Part shown: one piece after another, positions 52,832 through 62,069 of the stretch
How the letters are laid out: every line of letters starts with the position of its first letter
Numbering within the stretch: the first letter of the stretch is position 1
Assembly (NCBI GenBank): GCA_024684435.1
Contig: JAIKWV010000019.1
Coordinates: forward strand, 1 to 64,000
DNA length: 64,000 nt
Reading direction: 5' to 3'
DNA from: Clostridiales bacterium
Lineage (GTDB): Bacteria > Bacillota > Clostridia > Oscillospirales > Acutalibacteraceae
Position numbers and translations under genes: made by a program
Notes under the pieces: model-generated
Databases searched by the model: none
The model's input: the letters and a program-made list of their open reading frames with translations, nothing else
What the model was told of the DNA's origin: nothing

Positions 52832-53293
52832 TTATTTTTTCAACACAAACCGGGGTCCCTCTTCCCCCACTGTTCCGGAGGGAACGAATCCGCAGGCGGC
52901 AAGCACTCTTTGCGAAGCCTCGTTTTCGGGAGCGGTTTCAGCCTCAACTCTTTTTACACAGTTTTGCTCCAATGCCCATTTGGCAACAGCCTTGACAGCC
53001 TCCGTCATATACCCCTTTCCGCAAAAACCGTCCTTAAGACCGTATCCGATCTCCACCGTTCCGTCGGCGGCAAGACCCTTAAAGCAAAGATCACCCGCCA
53101 CAGTGCCGACCGGTTCCTTAAGCTCAATGAGCCACAGGGCGTACCAGATCCTGTTCTCGGGCTCTTTGAGACAGCCCTCCAGCATTTCGGAATATGCCTG
53201 CTTTAATTCAGCGTCTTTTTCATTTTCCGCAATGATCCTCATTTCATCATCGCTGACAGGATAAATAACCAGACGTTCGCTTTCTATTCTCAT
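52832..53293 (-). CDS. GNAT N-acetyltransferase (RimJ/RimL-like)
   Basis: 153 residues. The acetyl-CoA binding motif IGYGLKDGFCGKGYMTEAV and the ASQRVLAACGF motif are typical of the GNAT family. The substrate is unknown. It is one of three acetyltransferase genes within 2.1 kb, near a TipAS gene, which suggests small-molecule or antibiotic modification. Confidence 0.88.
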   Translation of the reverse strand: MRIESERLVIYPVSDDEMRIIAENEKDAELKQAYSEMLEGCLKEPENRIWYALWLIELKEPVGTVAGDLCFKGLAADGTVEIGYGLKDGFCGKGYMTEAVKAVAKWALEQNCVKRVEAETAPENEASQRVLAACGFVPSGTVGEEGPRFVLKK

Positions 53294-53326
53294 CGTTTCA
53301 CACCTCGTGATTTGCCGCAGGAAAAA

Positions 53327-53983
53327 TTACGATTTATTTTTTAATTGCCTGAACGTGTCCGCAACGCTCTGATGTTCGATCTTCCGGGGTTCGAATTTTA
53401 TTGTTGAATATATTATCTGCATGACTATTCCCGAACAGAAGGTGCTCACCACCGTGCCAATGCCAACCGGGCCTCCCAGGAGCCAGCCGATCAAAAGCAC
53501 CGTGCCCCACAGAAGGATCTGCACCAGACCTATTGGCAGCCGTTTGAGCCTTTTTCCCAAGCCCACGAGCAGTGCGTCCCGGGGACCGCAGCACTGAGCG
53601 GAGAGCATATAAAAATACTGCCCGACAGCCATCAGAGCAAGCCCGGCAATTATGATAAGAATGCCCGCGAAAATATTCTTTGTTTTCGGCAGGCGGTCAA
53701 TGTCGTTGAAAAGCTGAACAAAATTACCTGTGAGCAGGGCGTCAATGATCGTACCGAAGCCGATCTTTTCTTTTAACAGGATGTCGATGATAAGGATCAT
53801 CACAGCCATTGCCGTCATGGAAAGTCCGTAGTTCAGGGGAGTGTGGTAGGAGATGCCCATGCCCAGACAGTCCCAGGGGGCAAGCCCCAGGTCGGCGCGT
53901 ATGGTCAGATGTACGCCCAGAGCAAATACAAGAAGGCCGAAGACTATCCTCAACCAGCCGAAGATTATCTTTTTCCGATCCAT
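53327..53983 (-). CDS. YczE/YitT-type membrane protein
   Basis: 218 residues with five or six membrane helices. ALGVHLTIRADLGLAPWDCLGMGISYHT and CCGPRDALLVGLGKRL, GTVVSTFCSG are hallmarks of the YczE/YyaS/YitT family, whose function is unclear (YczE influences antibiotic production in Bacillus). It has a GGGAGGTG ribosome site. Confidence 0.82.
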   Translation of the reverse strand: MDRKKIIFGWLRIVFGLLVFALGVHLTIRADLGLAPWDCLGMGISYHTPLNYGLSMTAMAVMILIIDILLKEKIGFGTIIDALLTGNFVQLFNDIDRLPKTKNIFAGILIIIAGLALMAVGQYFYMLSAQCCGPRDALLVGLGKRLKRLPIGLVQILLWGTVLLIGWLLGGPVGIGTVVSTFCSGIVMQIIYSTIKFEPRKIEHQSVADTFRQLKNKS

Positions 53984-54013
53984 TCCGCACCTCCCGTTTA
54001 CAAATTTTTTGAG

Positions 54014-54493
54014 TTACAGTTCAATATAATAAGGACAAATGTTTTCATAATGCCCGTCCTTCATGCGAAAACCTTTCGGGATGACCCCAAGCTGAACGAA
54101 GCCCAGGCGTTCGTACAGATGCCGCGCGTGTATATTGCTCTCCACAACGGCGTTGAATTGCAGTATCTTAAAACCCAGCCGCCGGGCGTTTTGAAGGCAG
54201 TCGGTCACCAGCTTTTCCCCGATGTGACGGCCGCGGCAAAGGGAGCTTACCGCGTAGCTCGCGTTGCAGATGTGTCCGCACCTGCCCACGTTGTTGGGGT
54301 GTAAAATATATAACCCCACAACAGTACCGTTTTCCTCAGCCACACCGCAATAGCTCTGAGAAGCGAAAAATTCCGCTCCGGTTACAGTGTCAAGGGGCTC
54401 CTCCTGAGGAAAGGCGATACCGTCCTCTACCACCTCATTCCAGATGGCGATCATAGCGTTAAGGTCTTCGGTTTTATATTCTCTTACGGTCAT
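54014..54493 (-). CDS. GNAT N-acetyltransferase (phosphinothricin-type)
   Basis: 159 residues. The acetyl-CoA motif ...VSSLCRGRHIGEKLV and ILQFNAVVESNIHARHLYERLGF fit the GNAT family of the phosphinothricin acetyltransferase branch. ATG 54493 has AGAGGTG eight bases upstream. It closely follows the next acetyltransferase gene. Confidence 0.85.
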   Translation of the reverse strand: MTVREYKTEDLNAMIAIWNEVVEDGIAFPQEEPLDTVTGAEFFASQSYCGVAEENGTVVGLYILHPNNVGRCGHICNASYAVSSLCRGRHIGEKLVTDCLQNARRLGFKILQFNAVVESNIHARHLYERLGFVQLGVIPKGFRMKDGHYENICPYYIEL

Positions 54494-54510
54494 TTCACAT
54501 TCACCTCTTA

Positions 54511-54915
54511 TTACGTCCACAGGGACGTTATGAACATGGGGGAAGCGTCGTCGCTTTTTACAAATCCGCAGTTCCGATAAAAATCCAGCTCATCGTTGTA
54601 TGCGATCACCGCGATGCGCAGATAGTCCCTGTATTTTTCCTTGACCATCTCAACAAGAGTTCTGCCCACAGTCTTTCCGTGGTATTCGGGATCGACAAGG
54701 AGATAGTGGACGTAGGCGTTCATTATCCCGTCGTCCATGGCGCAAACCATGCCGATGAGCTTGTCTCCGTCCCAGGCGGAAAAAACCGTGTCGAAATTTT
54801 TCATGGCGACAACGAGCTTTTCGGGGAAATGCCCGGACGACCATTCCACCGAAAGAAACAGCCGTTCAAGCTTCTCTTTGCCGAAGTCATGGATGTCTTT
54901 ATATGATATGTTCAT
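54511..54915 (-). CDS. GNAT N-acetyltransferase
   Basis: 134 residues. YLLVDPEYHGKTVGRTLVEMV is the acetyl-CoA binding motif and ELDFYRNCGF the usual C-terminal part. The N-terminus (NISYKDIHDFGKEKLERLFLSVEWSSG) is like other small acetyltransferases of unknown substrate. It is 17 bp before the next acetyltransferase gene and so co-transcribed. Confidence 0.85.
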   Translation of the reverse strand: MNISYKDIHDFGKEKLERLFLSVEWSSGHFPEKLVVAMKNFDTVFSAWDGDKLIGMVCAMDDGIMNAYVHYLLVDPEYHGKTVGRTLVEMVKEKYRDYLRIAVIAYNDELDFYRNCGFVKSDDASPMFITSLWT

Positions 54916-54946
54916 ATATTATTAACCTCACAAATTTAATTCGGAA

Positions 54947-55597
54947 TTATTCCAAGAATGACCATTCAATGAACTTTGACTGCATCATATCGTCAGGGGT
55001 GTACTTATCTATCAGGGAGCGGGCAAAGCCGGTGGCTTCCGAGCCGTAATGCCGTGAGCTCCAGCGCCCTATCGCGGCGGCGGTCACCGCAAGGTCAACA
55101 GCCACAAATATGCTCAACGCTATGCAGACAATGTGCAGCTTTTTGCCGCAGAGCTTACACAGAACTTTGTCGATCTTATCGTACAAAAGGCAGAACACAA
55201 AGCCTGCGGCGCCCCAGACCAGAGTGAAATTAAAACATATGATCCCTCTGTAATTCAGCATTCTGTTGCTGTAGTCCCAGGCCTTCATCCCTATGCCGTC
55301 CGCCAGAAGAATCCCGCCGAACAGTTCCAGCAGCGTGAAAACAGCCATAATGACCAGCGACCTTAAAATTATGCTTTTGTTCTTCAACAGTGTTGCTGCA
55401 ACAAAAGATAAAACGGCGCCTGCGCCGTAAAGCACATTCAACTGCCCCACAAGAGCGACAACATGACTTTCCCATATGCCCTTGATGATAAGGCAGAAAA
55501 CCCCTTCGAGAATAACGCCGAAAACACTGCCTGCCATGAACAGCCAGAACAGCTTATCGTATGTAATGCGGCCTTTAAGGTCCTTGTTCGGTTCCAT
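54947..55597 (-). CDS. Putative ABC-transporter permease (CmpB/DUF1113)
   Basis: 216 residues with five or six membrane helices. FWLFMAGSVFGVILEGVFCLI, LGVL..YGAGAVLSF and AWDYSNRMLNYRGIICFNFTLVWG match the family annotated as CmpB-type ABC permease, whose transporter role is not proven. It lies between acetyltransferases and a frameshifted membrane gene. Confidence 0.82.
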   Translation of the reverse strand: MEPNKDLKGRITYDKLFWLFMAGSVFGVILEGVFCLIIKGIWESHVVALVGQLNVLYGAGAVLSFVAATLLKNKSIILRSLVIMAVFTLLELFGGILLADGIGMKAWDYSNRMLNYRGIICFNFTLVWGAAGFVFCLLYDKIDKVLCKLCGKKLHIVCIALSIFVAVDLAVTAAAIGRWSSRHYGSEATGFARSLIDKYTPDDMMQSKFIEWSFLE

Positions 55598-55642
55598 GAT
55601 GCCTGACTCCTTGATCGTCCTTGATGATACTTCTGTAAAATG

Positions 55643-56508
55643 CTATTCTTTGATCTCCTCTATGTCGTAGGAGTTTCTGTTGACCACCAGAGAAAAGATC
55701 CGCTTTTCTCCGTCGGGAGCTTCCAGAATAAATTTTGTTTCCCCTGTTTTGACAAAATCGGCGTTTACCATATAAGTGTCAATATTTTTCTCATATACGA
55801 TTGACACCTCGCCGAAGGATTCGTCCTCAAGGTACGGCTTGTAGCTTTCATCAAACTCCACTCCCGCAGAGCCGCCGCTCGTCATCAGAGTGGTGTTGTA
55901 TGAATTGCCGCCGGAGTTGAGAGCAAAAATGCTTGCCGCCGCAAGTATGACTATGCTGATAATAAGTCCGGCTATCCTGAGCTTCTTTTCCTTGAATATG
56001 AAAAGGGGATAAACTATCATGGTCACAGCGCAGAATATTGCGCTGAGCAGATGATTGGGGAAATACGAAATAACTTCTCCGAGAAAACCGTAATAGTGGA
56101 ATCCTAAAAATGCCAAAATGGGAACAGGGATGCAAAAGCTCCACCATTTTTCTTTGCGCATATAGTATCCGACAAAGCCCATGGGGAAGGTGAAGAGCGT
56201 CCAGACGAACCAGTCGGGATAGTATTTGAAAATGCCCCAGCCAAGAGGGTTGAAGGGTACCTGCACAAGATATACCAAGGGCTGACTTATAAGGAAAAAC
56301 ACAAAACATTTCAGCGCCGAATCCAACGGCGTTTTGCTGTTTACAATGAGAATTATGCCGAACAGCACCCAGCATTCAAAGGGTCGGCAAAGGAGGTGTC
56401 CTTTGTTATGGGCAGCGCCGCCATGATGCCGGTGTATATGCCTGCGATAAGGGCAAAGATCATCAGCTTTACCCAGGTTATTTTCAGTTCTCCGAAAAGC
56501 TTTTTCAT
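55643..56508 (-). pseudogene. Frameshifted membrane protein gene
   Basis: From ATG 56508 the frame reads MKKLFGELKITWVKLMIFALIAG... ALPITKDTSFADP, then runs into a stop; the other frame carries on from F-ECW-VLFGIILIVNSKTPLDSALKCFVF to the stop at 55643. Joining the frames near 56380-56388 gives one continuous protein of about 285 residues with several membrane helices and a C-terminal soluble part. I do not know its function. A small indel (or sequence error) explains the break. Confidence 0.75.
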
Positions 56509-56532
56509 TTCAGATCTACTTTTGAATGAGGT

Positions 56533-58857
56533 TTATTTTGCTTCGGTGTTTTTTGCCGAACCCGCCTTGATGTCAAACGCTGCCTTATATTCTCTTCCGT
56601 CGGCATAAATGACAACGGTGTATTTGCGGTCGATATCGCTGTTGTTTTCGGCAAACACATCAAAGACGCCGCCGCTTCTTTTACAGCTGAATTTGTCGGT
56701 CACGGTCTCGCTTTCATTGAGCAAAAGCTCAGCCGCCGTATCCGCGTAAAGCTCAATGCGCAGTTCTTCGGGAACGCGGTCATAAAGGCTCATGCAGTCG
56801 GGCTGATACGCCGCGCCGCCGCCCACTTTTATGAACATGGGCAGACCTTCCTTTTTGAACATGGGAGCATCACACACAACGGTCTTGTTACCGTCAAAGC
56901 GTTCTTTTGTCCACATATTGACCCATGTCCCCTCCGGCAGGTACACCTCGCGTTTGTCCGTGTTGGCTTCGGTCACGGGGGCGATGAGAATGTGGTCGCC
57001 CAAATAGAATTGGTCGTCTATGGCGTAAAGCTTGTGATCGTCCATGCGATCGTAGAACAGGGGACGGATGATGGGTTCGCCCGTTATTGAACCGTGAATG
57101 GCGTAGGAATATACCGTGGGGATGAACCTGTATCTGTACTTAAGACATTCCCGGTACAGCTCTCTTGTCTCCTCCGGGCAGTTCCAGGGCCATTTTGCCG
57201 TGGAATTTTCACCGTTGTGCATTCTGGGCATGGGGCAGAATATCATGCTCTGACAGACCCGTCTGATGATGTTGTTGACCTCAAACTGCATCTCGTCCGG
57301 CGGGGTCTCCACGCCGGGACCCCGCATGAAGCCGCCCAGATCGTACCCGCACAGGGTAAAGCCCGCCATGCCGGCGTTGATGATGTACCAGATGTCCTCT
57401 TTGAATCTGCGGATGCCGAACTGGGTGTCTCCCGCCCAGGGAAGGGCGTATCTCTGGCTTCCGATGCCGCCGCCTCTTGACAGGGACATATGACCCTTCA
57501 CGCCGTTTTCAGCCATGATGTCGGAGATAGCTCTGTTCCACAGGGGACCGAAAAGGTTCCTTGAGGGGATACCCGGCAGTATCTCGCCGCTGACACGGTC
57601 GGAATGGTCTGTCCACCATTGGGTGACCCCGTCCTTTATTCTGGGGACAAGGAAAGTTTTGTAATAATCTATGCCCCGCTGTGTCGCTACGTCCGGCACG
57701 GTCTCGTTCTTGACCTGACGGAGCAGACCCTGGGCTATGGCGGGAACAGCGGTGGAGGGCTTGAAGGCGCAGGAGTTGATGTGAAGGACGGTCTTGATGT
57801 TGTCCTTTTCCAGCGTTTTGATCATGCCCACGCCGTCGCCGAAATCCGGGTGCCAGTTGTAGTCGTCCGAGGGATAACCCCAGCCGCCGGTGTAATCCCT
57901 GATGAAGTTTACGCCGCCGCGCCAGGGACCGTCAATAACTATGGCCTCGCAGGGATAGCCCTCGCTTCTCATGCGTCCCATATCGTCAAGGGCGCCCTGA
58001 GCCCTTTCAAAGCTTAAACTGCTGCACCAGTAACCCATGAGCCACTTCTTGGGGAACTGGTTTGTGCCCACTATCTTAGCGTAGCTCTTTGTTATCTCCG
58101 ACGTGCTGCCGCAGAACACGAAAATATCGTAATCCCCGCCGGGGGCGCTGATGAACCACTCGTCCTTGTTGGTCTTTGCCATATCAAAATAGACATGGGG
58201 CCAGGGATCGTTGAAAAACAGACCGTACCCGGCTGAACTGATAAAGTAGGGAATGGGGAAGCCGCCGTAATCGCCCACCTTGGTGCCGCCTTTTTCGGCA
58301 AAGATGTCCGCGGATTCTCCTGTTCGGTCCACCTTGAATATCCTTGCGCCGAAGCCGGAATATCTCTCGTCCCCGATGCGCTCAAACTCGGTGTAGCTCC
58401 TCATGCCGGAATATTCCGCGGCGGTCTCTGAAAATCGCGCGCCGCCGTTTTTTGTTTTGACCAGAGTTTTGCCCTCGGCTGTTTTAAACTCAAACTCGTT
58501 TGTGTTCATATCAAATACAAGAGCAAGACGGGCGTTGGAAAAATATATCACGCCGTCCTCAAGCTTGTAGTCGTAATCCGATACAGCCCAGTCTGTTTTA
58601 ATCAGTCCCAGACGCTCGGTGACGGTTTTATCCACACAGGCGCCCGGCTGAGTGATCCTGAGCCTGAGCGTATTGTCAAAGCAGTTTTCTATTATTATCT
58701 TGTGTCCCAAAGTGGTAACGACGGTTACGCCCTTTTCGTGCCTGTATTCTCCCTTAAGGGCAAGCTCGGGGGTCTTGTAATCGTTTGTTTCTATCAGACA
58801 GTCGATATATTCGGAATCGTACAACGCGTCGGGATGGATCTTGAGCAGTTTTTCCAT
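56533..58857 (-). CDS. GH31 alpha-glycosidase
   Basis: 774 residues. Beta-sandwich N-terminal domain, then a catalytic barrel: GYWCSSLSFERAQG, VIDGPWRGG, VTQWWTDHSDR with the likely Asp nucleophile, LSRGGGIGSQRYALPWAGDTQ with the acid/base Asp, and GFTLCGYDLGGF. C-terminal beta domains follow. No signal peptide. GH31 enzymes cleave alpha-glucosides or alpha-xylosides. It has its own promoter and AAAGGAGTG ribosome site and is transcribed toward the frameshifted gene 24 bp downstream. Confidence 0.93.
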   Translation of the reverse strand: MEKLLKIHPDALYDSEYIDCLIETNDYKTPELALKGEYRHEKGVTVVTTLGHKIIIENCFDNTLRLRITQPGACVDKTVTERLGLIKTDWAVSDYDYKLEDGVIYFSNARLALVFDMNTNEFEFKTAEGKTLVKTKNGGARFSETAAEYSGMRSYTEFERIGDERYSGFGARIFKVDRTGESADIFAEKGGTKVGDYGGFPIPYFISSAGYGLFFNDPWPHVYFDMAKTNKDEWFISAPGGDYDIFVFCGSTSEITKSYAKIVGTNQFPKKWLMGYWCSSLSFERAQGALDDMGRMRSEGYPCEAIVIDGPWRGGVNFIRDYTGGWGYPSDDYNWHPDFGDGVGMIKTLEKDNIKTVLHINSCAFKPSTAVPAIAQGLLRQVKNETVPDVATQRGIDYYKTFLVPRIKDGVTQWWTDHSDRVSGEILPGIPSRNLFGPLWNRAISDIMAENGVKGHMSLSRGGGIGSQRYALPWAGDTQFGIRRFKEDIWYIINAGMAGFTLCGYDLGGFMRGPGVETPPDEMQFEVNNIIRRVCQSMIFCPMPRMHNGENSTAKWPWNCPEETRELYRECLKYRYRFIPTVYSYAIHGSITGEPIIRPLFYDRMDDHKLYAIDDQFYLGDHILIAPVTEANTDKREVYLPEGTWVNMWTKERFDGNKTVVCDAPMFKKEGLPMFIKVGGGAAYQPDCMSLYDRVPEELRIELYADTAAELLLNESETVTDKFSCKRSGGVFDVFAENNSDIDRKYTVVIYADGREYKAAFDIKAGSAKNTEAK

Positions 58858-58894
58858 TCAGAACACTCCTTTACAGCATGACCTATTTCCAATA

Positions 58895-58923
58895 ATTATA
58901 CCTATTTTTCATAATTAAAGCAA
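58895..58923 (-). promoter_or_regulatory. Promoter of the GH31 gene
   Basis: Minus strand TTGCTT (complement of 58918-58923), 17 bp, TATAAT (complement of 58895-58900). Confidence 0.7.
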
Positions 58924-58949
58924 TATATACCGGAGGATTTTTTAAGAAT

Positions 58950-58976
58950 AAAAATAAAAAGCGCGCCGAAGCGCGC
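58950..58976 (-). terminator. Terminator of the 33-residue protein gene
   Basis: GCGCGC-CGAA-GCGCGC hairpin (58961-58976), followed on the minus strand by TTTTTATTTTT. Confidence 0.75.
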
Positions 58977-59124
58977 CGATCAAATACGATATCATAAAAA
59001 AACTGCGGAATTGCTGACTTAAAAACGTATAGCACAGATATATTCCGTGCCGCCGCGAGGGATTTCACAGCCTTAATGGGGGGGAGAGCGCCCGTTCAGA
59101 TATTACAGCTCCCACTTTTCACAG

Positions 59125-59226
59125 TTATTCTTTTTCGTTCTTGTTAACATAGATCAGTTTTTTACCGTCCTTTTGTTTTACGAACTGCATATAATCTATT
59201 ATTTCATCTTCAAACAGTTTAAACAT
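59125..59226 (-). CDS. 33-residue protein, unknown function
   Basis: The short frame MFKLFEDEIIDYMQFVKQKD...NKNEKE is charged and mostly helical. It has a ribosome site GGGAGG seven bases before the ATG, a consensus promoter (59257-59285) 31 bp upstream and a terminator downstream, so it is a complete single-gene unit. I recognise no homologue. It lies between the GH31 gene and the YfhO-family gene, both read in other directions. Confidence 0.75.
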   Translation of the reverse strand: MFKLFEDEIIDYMQFVKQKDGKKLIYVNKNEKE

Positions 59227-59256
59227 TGCCGTTCCTCCCGAATTTTATTTATGAAA

Positions 59257-59285
59257 AGTATACTCCCTATTCGGACCCGTGTCAA
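59257..59285 (-). promoter_or_regulatory. Consensus promoter of the 33-residue protein gene
   Basis: Minus strand TTGACA (complement of 59280-59285), 17 bp, TATACT (complement of 59257-59262). Confidence 0.85.
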
Positions 59286-59383
59286 CAAAGGGGTATTGAT
59301 AACGCAATGCGACACAATTTGTTTTTAACAAAAATCATAACGTACAGTCGATGCGGGAGACAGCAGCAGATCCCTGATTTGTG

Positions 59384-59411
59384 TTGACACATTTTTAAAT
59401 TCAGGTATAAT
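59384..59411 (+). promoter_or_regulatory. Promoter of the YfhO-family gene
   Basis: TTGACA (59384-59389), 16 bp, TATAAT (59406-59411). Confidence 0.8.
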
Positions 59412-59512
59412 ATTTCTTGAGTGATACAATTCGTTCTTGCGGAAGCTTATACTGACGGATGCGCCCACGGAGGTTTGTGACGGTATTCTTAAGGCGTCCT
59501 ATCAGGGACACG

Positions 59513-61876
59513 ATGAAAAACAGGAGTATTTGTATAGTGAACACAAAACAAAAGGAACTGAACAAAAGTGTTATTACCGTTGTGATCATATCAGCGGCAA
59601 TAACGTTTTTTGCTGTTTTGCCAACGGTCATCAAGTACCGCGGTTCGCTGTATCTTTTTGGTGATTACATGACACAGATCCTCCCGTTCATCAAAGAAAG
59701 CCGCAGGCTGATCCGTGCGGGCGGCGCGACATGGAGCATGAACTCATTCCTTGGCGCGGACTTTTTCGGAGTTTATTCATATTACACTTTGGGCGATCCC
59801 TTCTTTTATCTGCTTGTACTGCTGCCCGAAGCCTTGATCGCGAAGGGATTGACAGTTGTTTTTATTATTAAGCACGCGCTCGCGGCGGCATTTGCCTTCC
59901 TTTATTTGAAGAATTATGTGAGCAAACCGTTTTATGCACAGGCAGGCGCATTGATCTACACATTTTCGTCATTCACATTTGATTCTACATATTACTATAT
60001 TTTCCTCAACACTATAGCGTTCTTCCCTTTGGTACTGATGCTTTGCGACAGATGCCTCGGCAAAAAAAGCAGAATACTTTTTGCTTTTGCCGTGGCGATC
60101 CATGCGGCGACAAACTATTATATGTTCGTCGGCACGTCTGTCTTTATTTTGATTTATCTGTTTTTTAAGGTTCGTTATGAAGCAGAGCTGTCATGGAAAA
60201 ATGCGGCGGGATGTCTTATGTTTTACGCCCTCGGTGCCGCTTGTGCCGCGGTGGTTTTGCTGCCTGGCGCCCTGACCCTTCTTGATACCGGTAAAGCCGT
60301 CAACAGCTTTTCGACTTTCTTCTTAAGAGGTCTCGCGTGTCTGCCGCAAGCGCTCAAAATAGTTAAGACCATCATTTTGCCAAGCGAAGGCATCCTGGGT
60401 TCTGCAAACGGATTCACATATTCAAACTTTTGTTCAAACGCTGCGTTCCTACCGCTTTTCGGAGCATTTTATTCTATAACGGCGCTTTTTGTCAAAGAAA
60501 AGAAATGGTATTTTAAACTGATCCGACTGTTGTTCCTGCTGTCGCTTATTCCCTTTGGCAGCAGTATATTTTCTTTGTTCTCAAACCCGAACTATACCAG
60601 GTGGTGGTATGCGTTCGTTTTGATGTCTGCGCTTTGTTCGATAGTGATAATTGATGATATGGATCGAAACAGACTACTCTACCGCAGCGAAATGCGGAAG
60701 AGCGCGAAACTAATTGCCGTCGGTTCGGCGGTGACGATGGGGTTGCCATTGATCGCCAAGCTGTTATTCAGCAACAGCAAAATGATTGCCGCAGTGGAAG
60801 CAAAACTGCCGTCGGGCGCCATGACCGCGCTTAACAATTCCGGTTTTACCAAAAAATTCAACGCGGAAAACATAAGGTACGTCGTTACGTTTTTAGCCCT
60901 GTGCCTTCTTTCTTATTTTGTTTTGTTTTTGCTGACCAAAAAGCAAGCTGTTTTTGATCCCCAAAAGCTCATACCCGTTCTTGTCGCGGTCTGCGCCCTG
61001 AGTTATTGCGTTTATCTCACTAACGAAGGCAATGTTCTGTCTCATGAAGTCAAAAAAGAAGTTGCATTTGTAAGTCAGAATGCGGAGACCGACCGCGTGG
61101 ATTATACTTATCGAACGGATTACAGGAACATTTTTCATAATATGGGAATGGTCGTGAACAAGCCCACCGTCAATACTTTCAACAGCTTCAAATCAAAGGC
61201 TGTCTGTAGTTTTTGCGACCTTGCGGGGATTGAAACGGATTCGTTTGCAAAAAAAAGATTTGACACACCGGCGATACAGGCTGTACTGAGCATAAAGCAG
61301 ACGGTAAACGCGGATGGCGAAACCACGGATTGCCCGTATTATGTTCCCTTCGGTTTTGAGTATGATTCCTATATTGAAGTTTCCGCCGAAGAGATCAGAT
61401 CCACCGGCGATAAAAACGAAAACAACCAAAGGATACAAAATATGTGCAGCGCCTGCTATCTCGACAGCGCAACGGCACAGCACTTATCGCCTTTGCTCAG
61501 CGAGTTTGAAGGCCGTTCTGCCGACTGGAAAGAAGCTGTAAAGCACGCGCAAAACACAGCGTGCACAGAGGTACACATAGATCAAAACACTGTCACAGCC
61601 GTGTCCGACGGAGAAAAAACAAGGCTTATATATTTCAGCATACCCCACGACAGGGGATGGAAAGCTTATGTCAACGGCAAACAAACTGAGATATACACAG
61701 TAAACGGCGGTATGATGGGTATAGTCGTCGGTTCGGGGCAGAGCAATATCAGGTTCGTTTATCAAACGCCCGGACTTAAAGCCGGCGCGGTAATAAGCGG
61801 TATCGCAATCATCTGCATGATGGCTTTTGCCTTCTTTAACAAAAAGAAAGCAAAGTATACCGATCCAGTTTCTTGA
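59513..61876 (+). CDS. YfhO-family multi-pass membrane protein
   Basis: About 787 residues with 12 or more membrane helices. The N-terminal part (LFGDYMTQILPFIKESRRLI, SFLGADFFGVYSYYTLGDPFFYL) is the typical extracellular loop of YfhO/GT-C-fold proteins. The C-terminal soluble part ends with IPHDRGWKAYVNGKQ and a final helix, as in YfhO. The family is linked to lipoteichoic-acid glycosylation and related surface glycan transfer. The start is uncertain: ATG 59513, or GTG 59538 with AGGAG ten bases upstream. The last 26 bp are duplicated in tandem. Confidence 0.85.
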   Translation: MKNRSICIVNTKQKELNKSVITVVIISAAITFFAVLPTVIKYRGSLYLFGDYMTQILPFIKESRRLIRAGGATWSMNSFLGADFFGVYSYYTLGDPFFYLLVLLPEALIAKGLTVVFIIKHALAAAFAFLYLKNYVSKPFYAQAGALIYTFSSFTFDSTYYYIFLNTIAFFPLVLMLCDRCLGKKSRILFAFAVAIHAATNYYMFVGTSVFILIYLFFKVRYEAELSWKNAAGCLMFYALGAACAAVVLLPGALTLLDTGKAVNSFSTFFLRGLACLPQALKIVKTIILPSEGILGSANGFTYSNFCSNAAFLPLFGAFYSITALFVKEKKWYFKLIRLLFLLSLIPFGSSIFSLFSNPNYTRWWYAFVLMSALCSIVIIDDMDRNRLLYRSEMRKSAKLIAVGSAVTMGLPLIAKLLFSNSKMIAAVEAKLPSGAMTALNNSGFTKKFNAENIRYVVTFLALCLLSYFVLFLLTKKQAVFDPQKLIPVLVAVCALSYCVYLTNEGNVLSHEVKKEVAFVSQNAETDRVDYTYRTDYRNIFHNMGMVVNKPTVNTFNSFKSKAVCSFCDLAGIETDSFAKKRFDTPAIQAVLSIKQTVNADGETTDCPYYVPFGFEYDSYIEVSAEEIRSTGDKNENNQRIQNMCSACYLDSATAQHLSPLLSEFEGRSADWKEAVKHAQNTACTEVHIDQNTVTAVSDGEKTRLIYFSIPHDRGWKAYVNGKQTEIYTVNGGMMGIVVGSGQSNIRFVYQTPGLKAGAVISGIAIICMMAFAFFNKKKAKYTDPVS

Positions 61877-61905
61877 TTTAGTATACCGATCCAGTTTCTT
61901 GATTT
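61854..61905 (+). repeat. Perfect 26-bp tandem duplication over the 3' end of the YfhO-family gene
   Basis: AGTATACCGATCCAGTTTCT TGATTT occurs at 61854-61879 and again at 61880-61905. Each copy encodes YTDPVS-stop. Confidence 0.95.
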
Positions 61906-62069
61906 TTATTGACTAAAATGAATTTTACTGATATAATAAAATTTATTGGTACGATTCAACAATAGATAAAGTCTGATTTTTTTAGTTTAAAATTTTGGGA
62001 AGACAATTATTGCGGGGAAGACCGATTGGAAGCCCATATTGGGAAGGGCATTCGGGAAAGGGGAAAAAT

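Noticed and set aside
58883-59068. 61-codon open frame upstream of the GH31 gene
   Set aside because: It runs through the terminator hairpin of the 33-residue gene and the GH31 promoter and has no ribosome site.
59437-59512. Possible longer N-terminus or separate gene before the YfhO-family gene
   Set aside because: The frames are short, overlap the promoter region and show no ribosome site or known domain.
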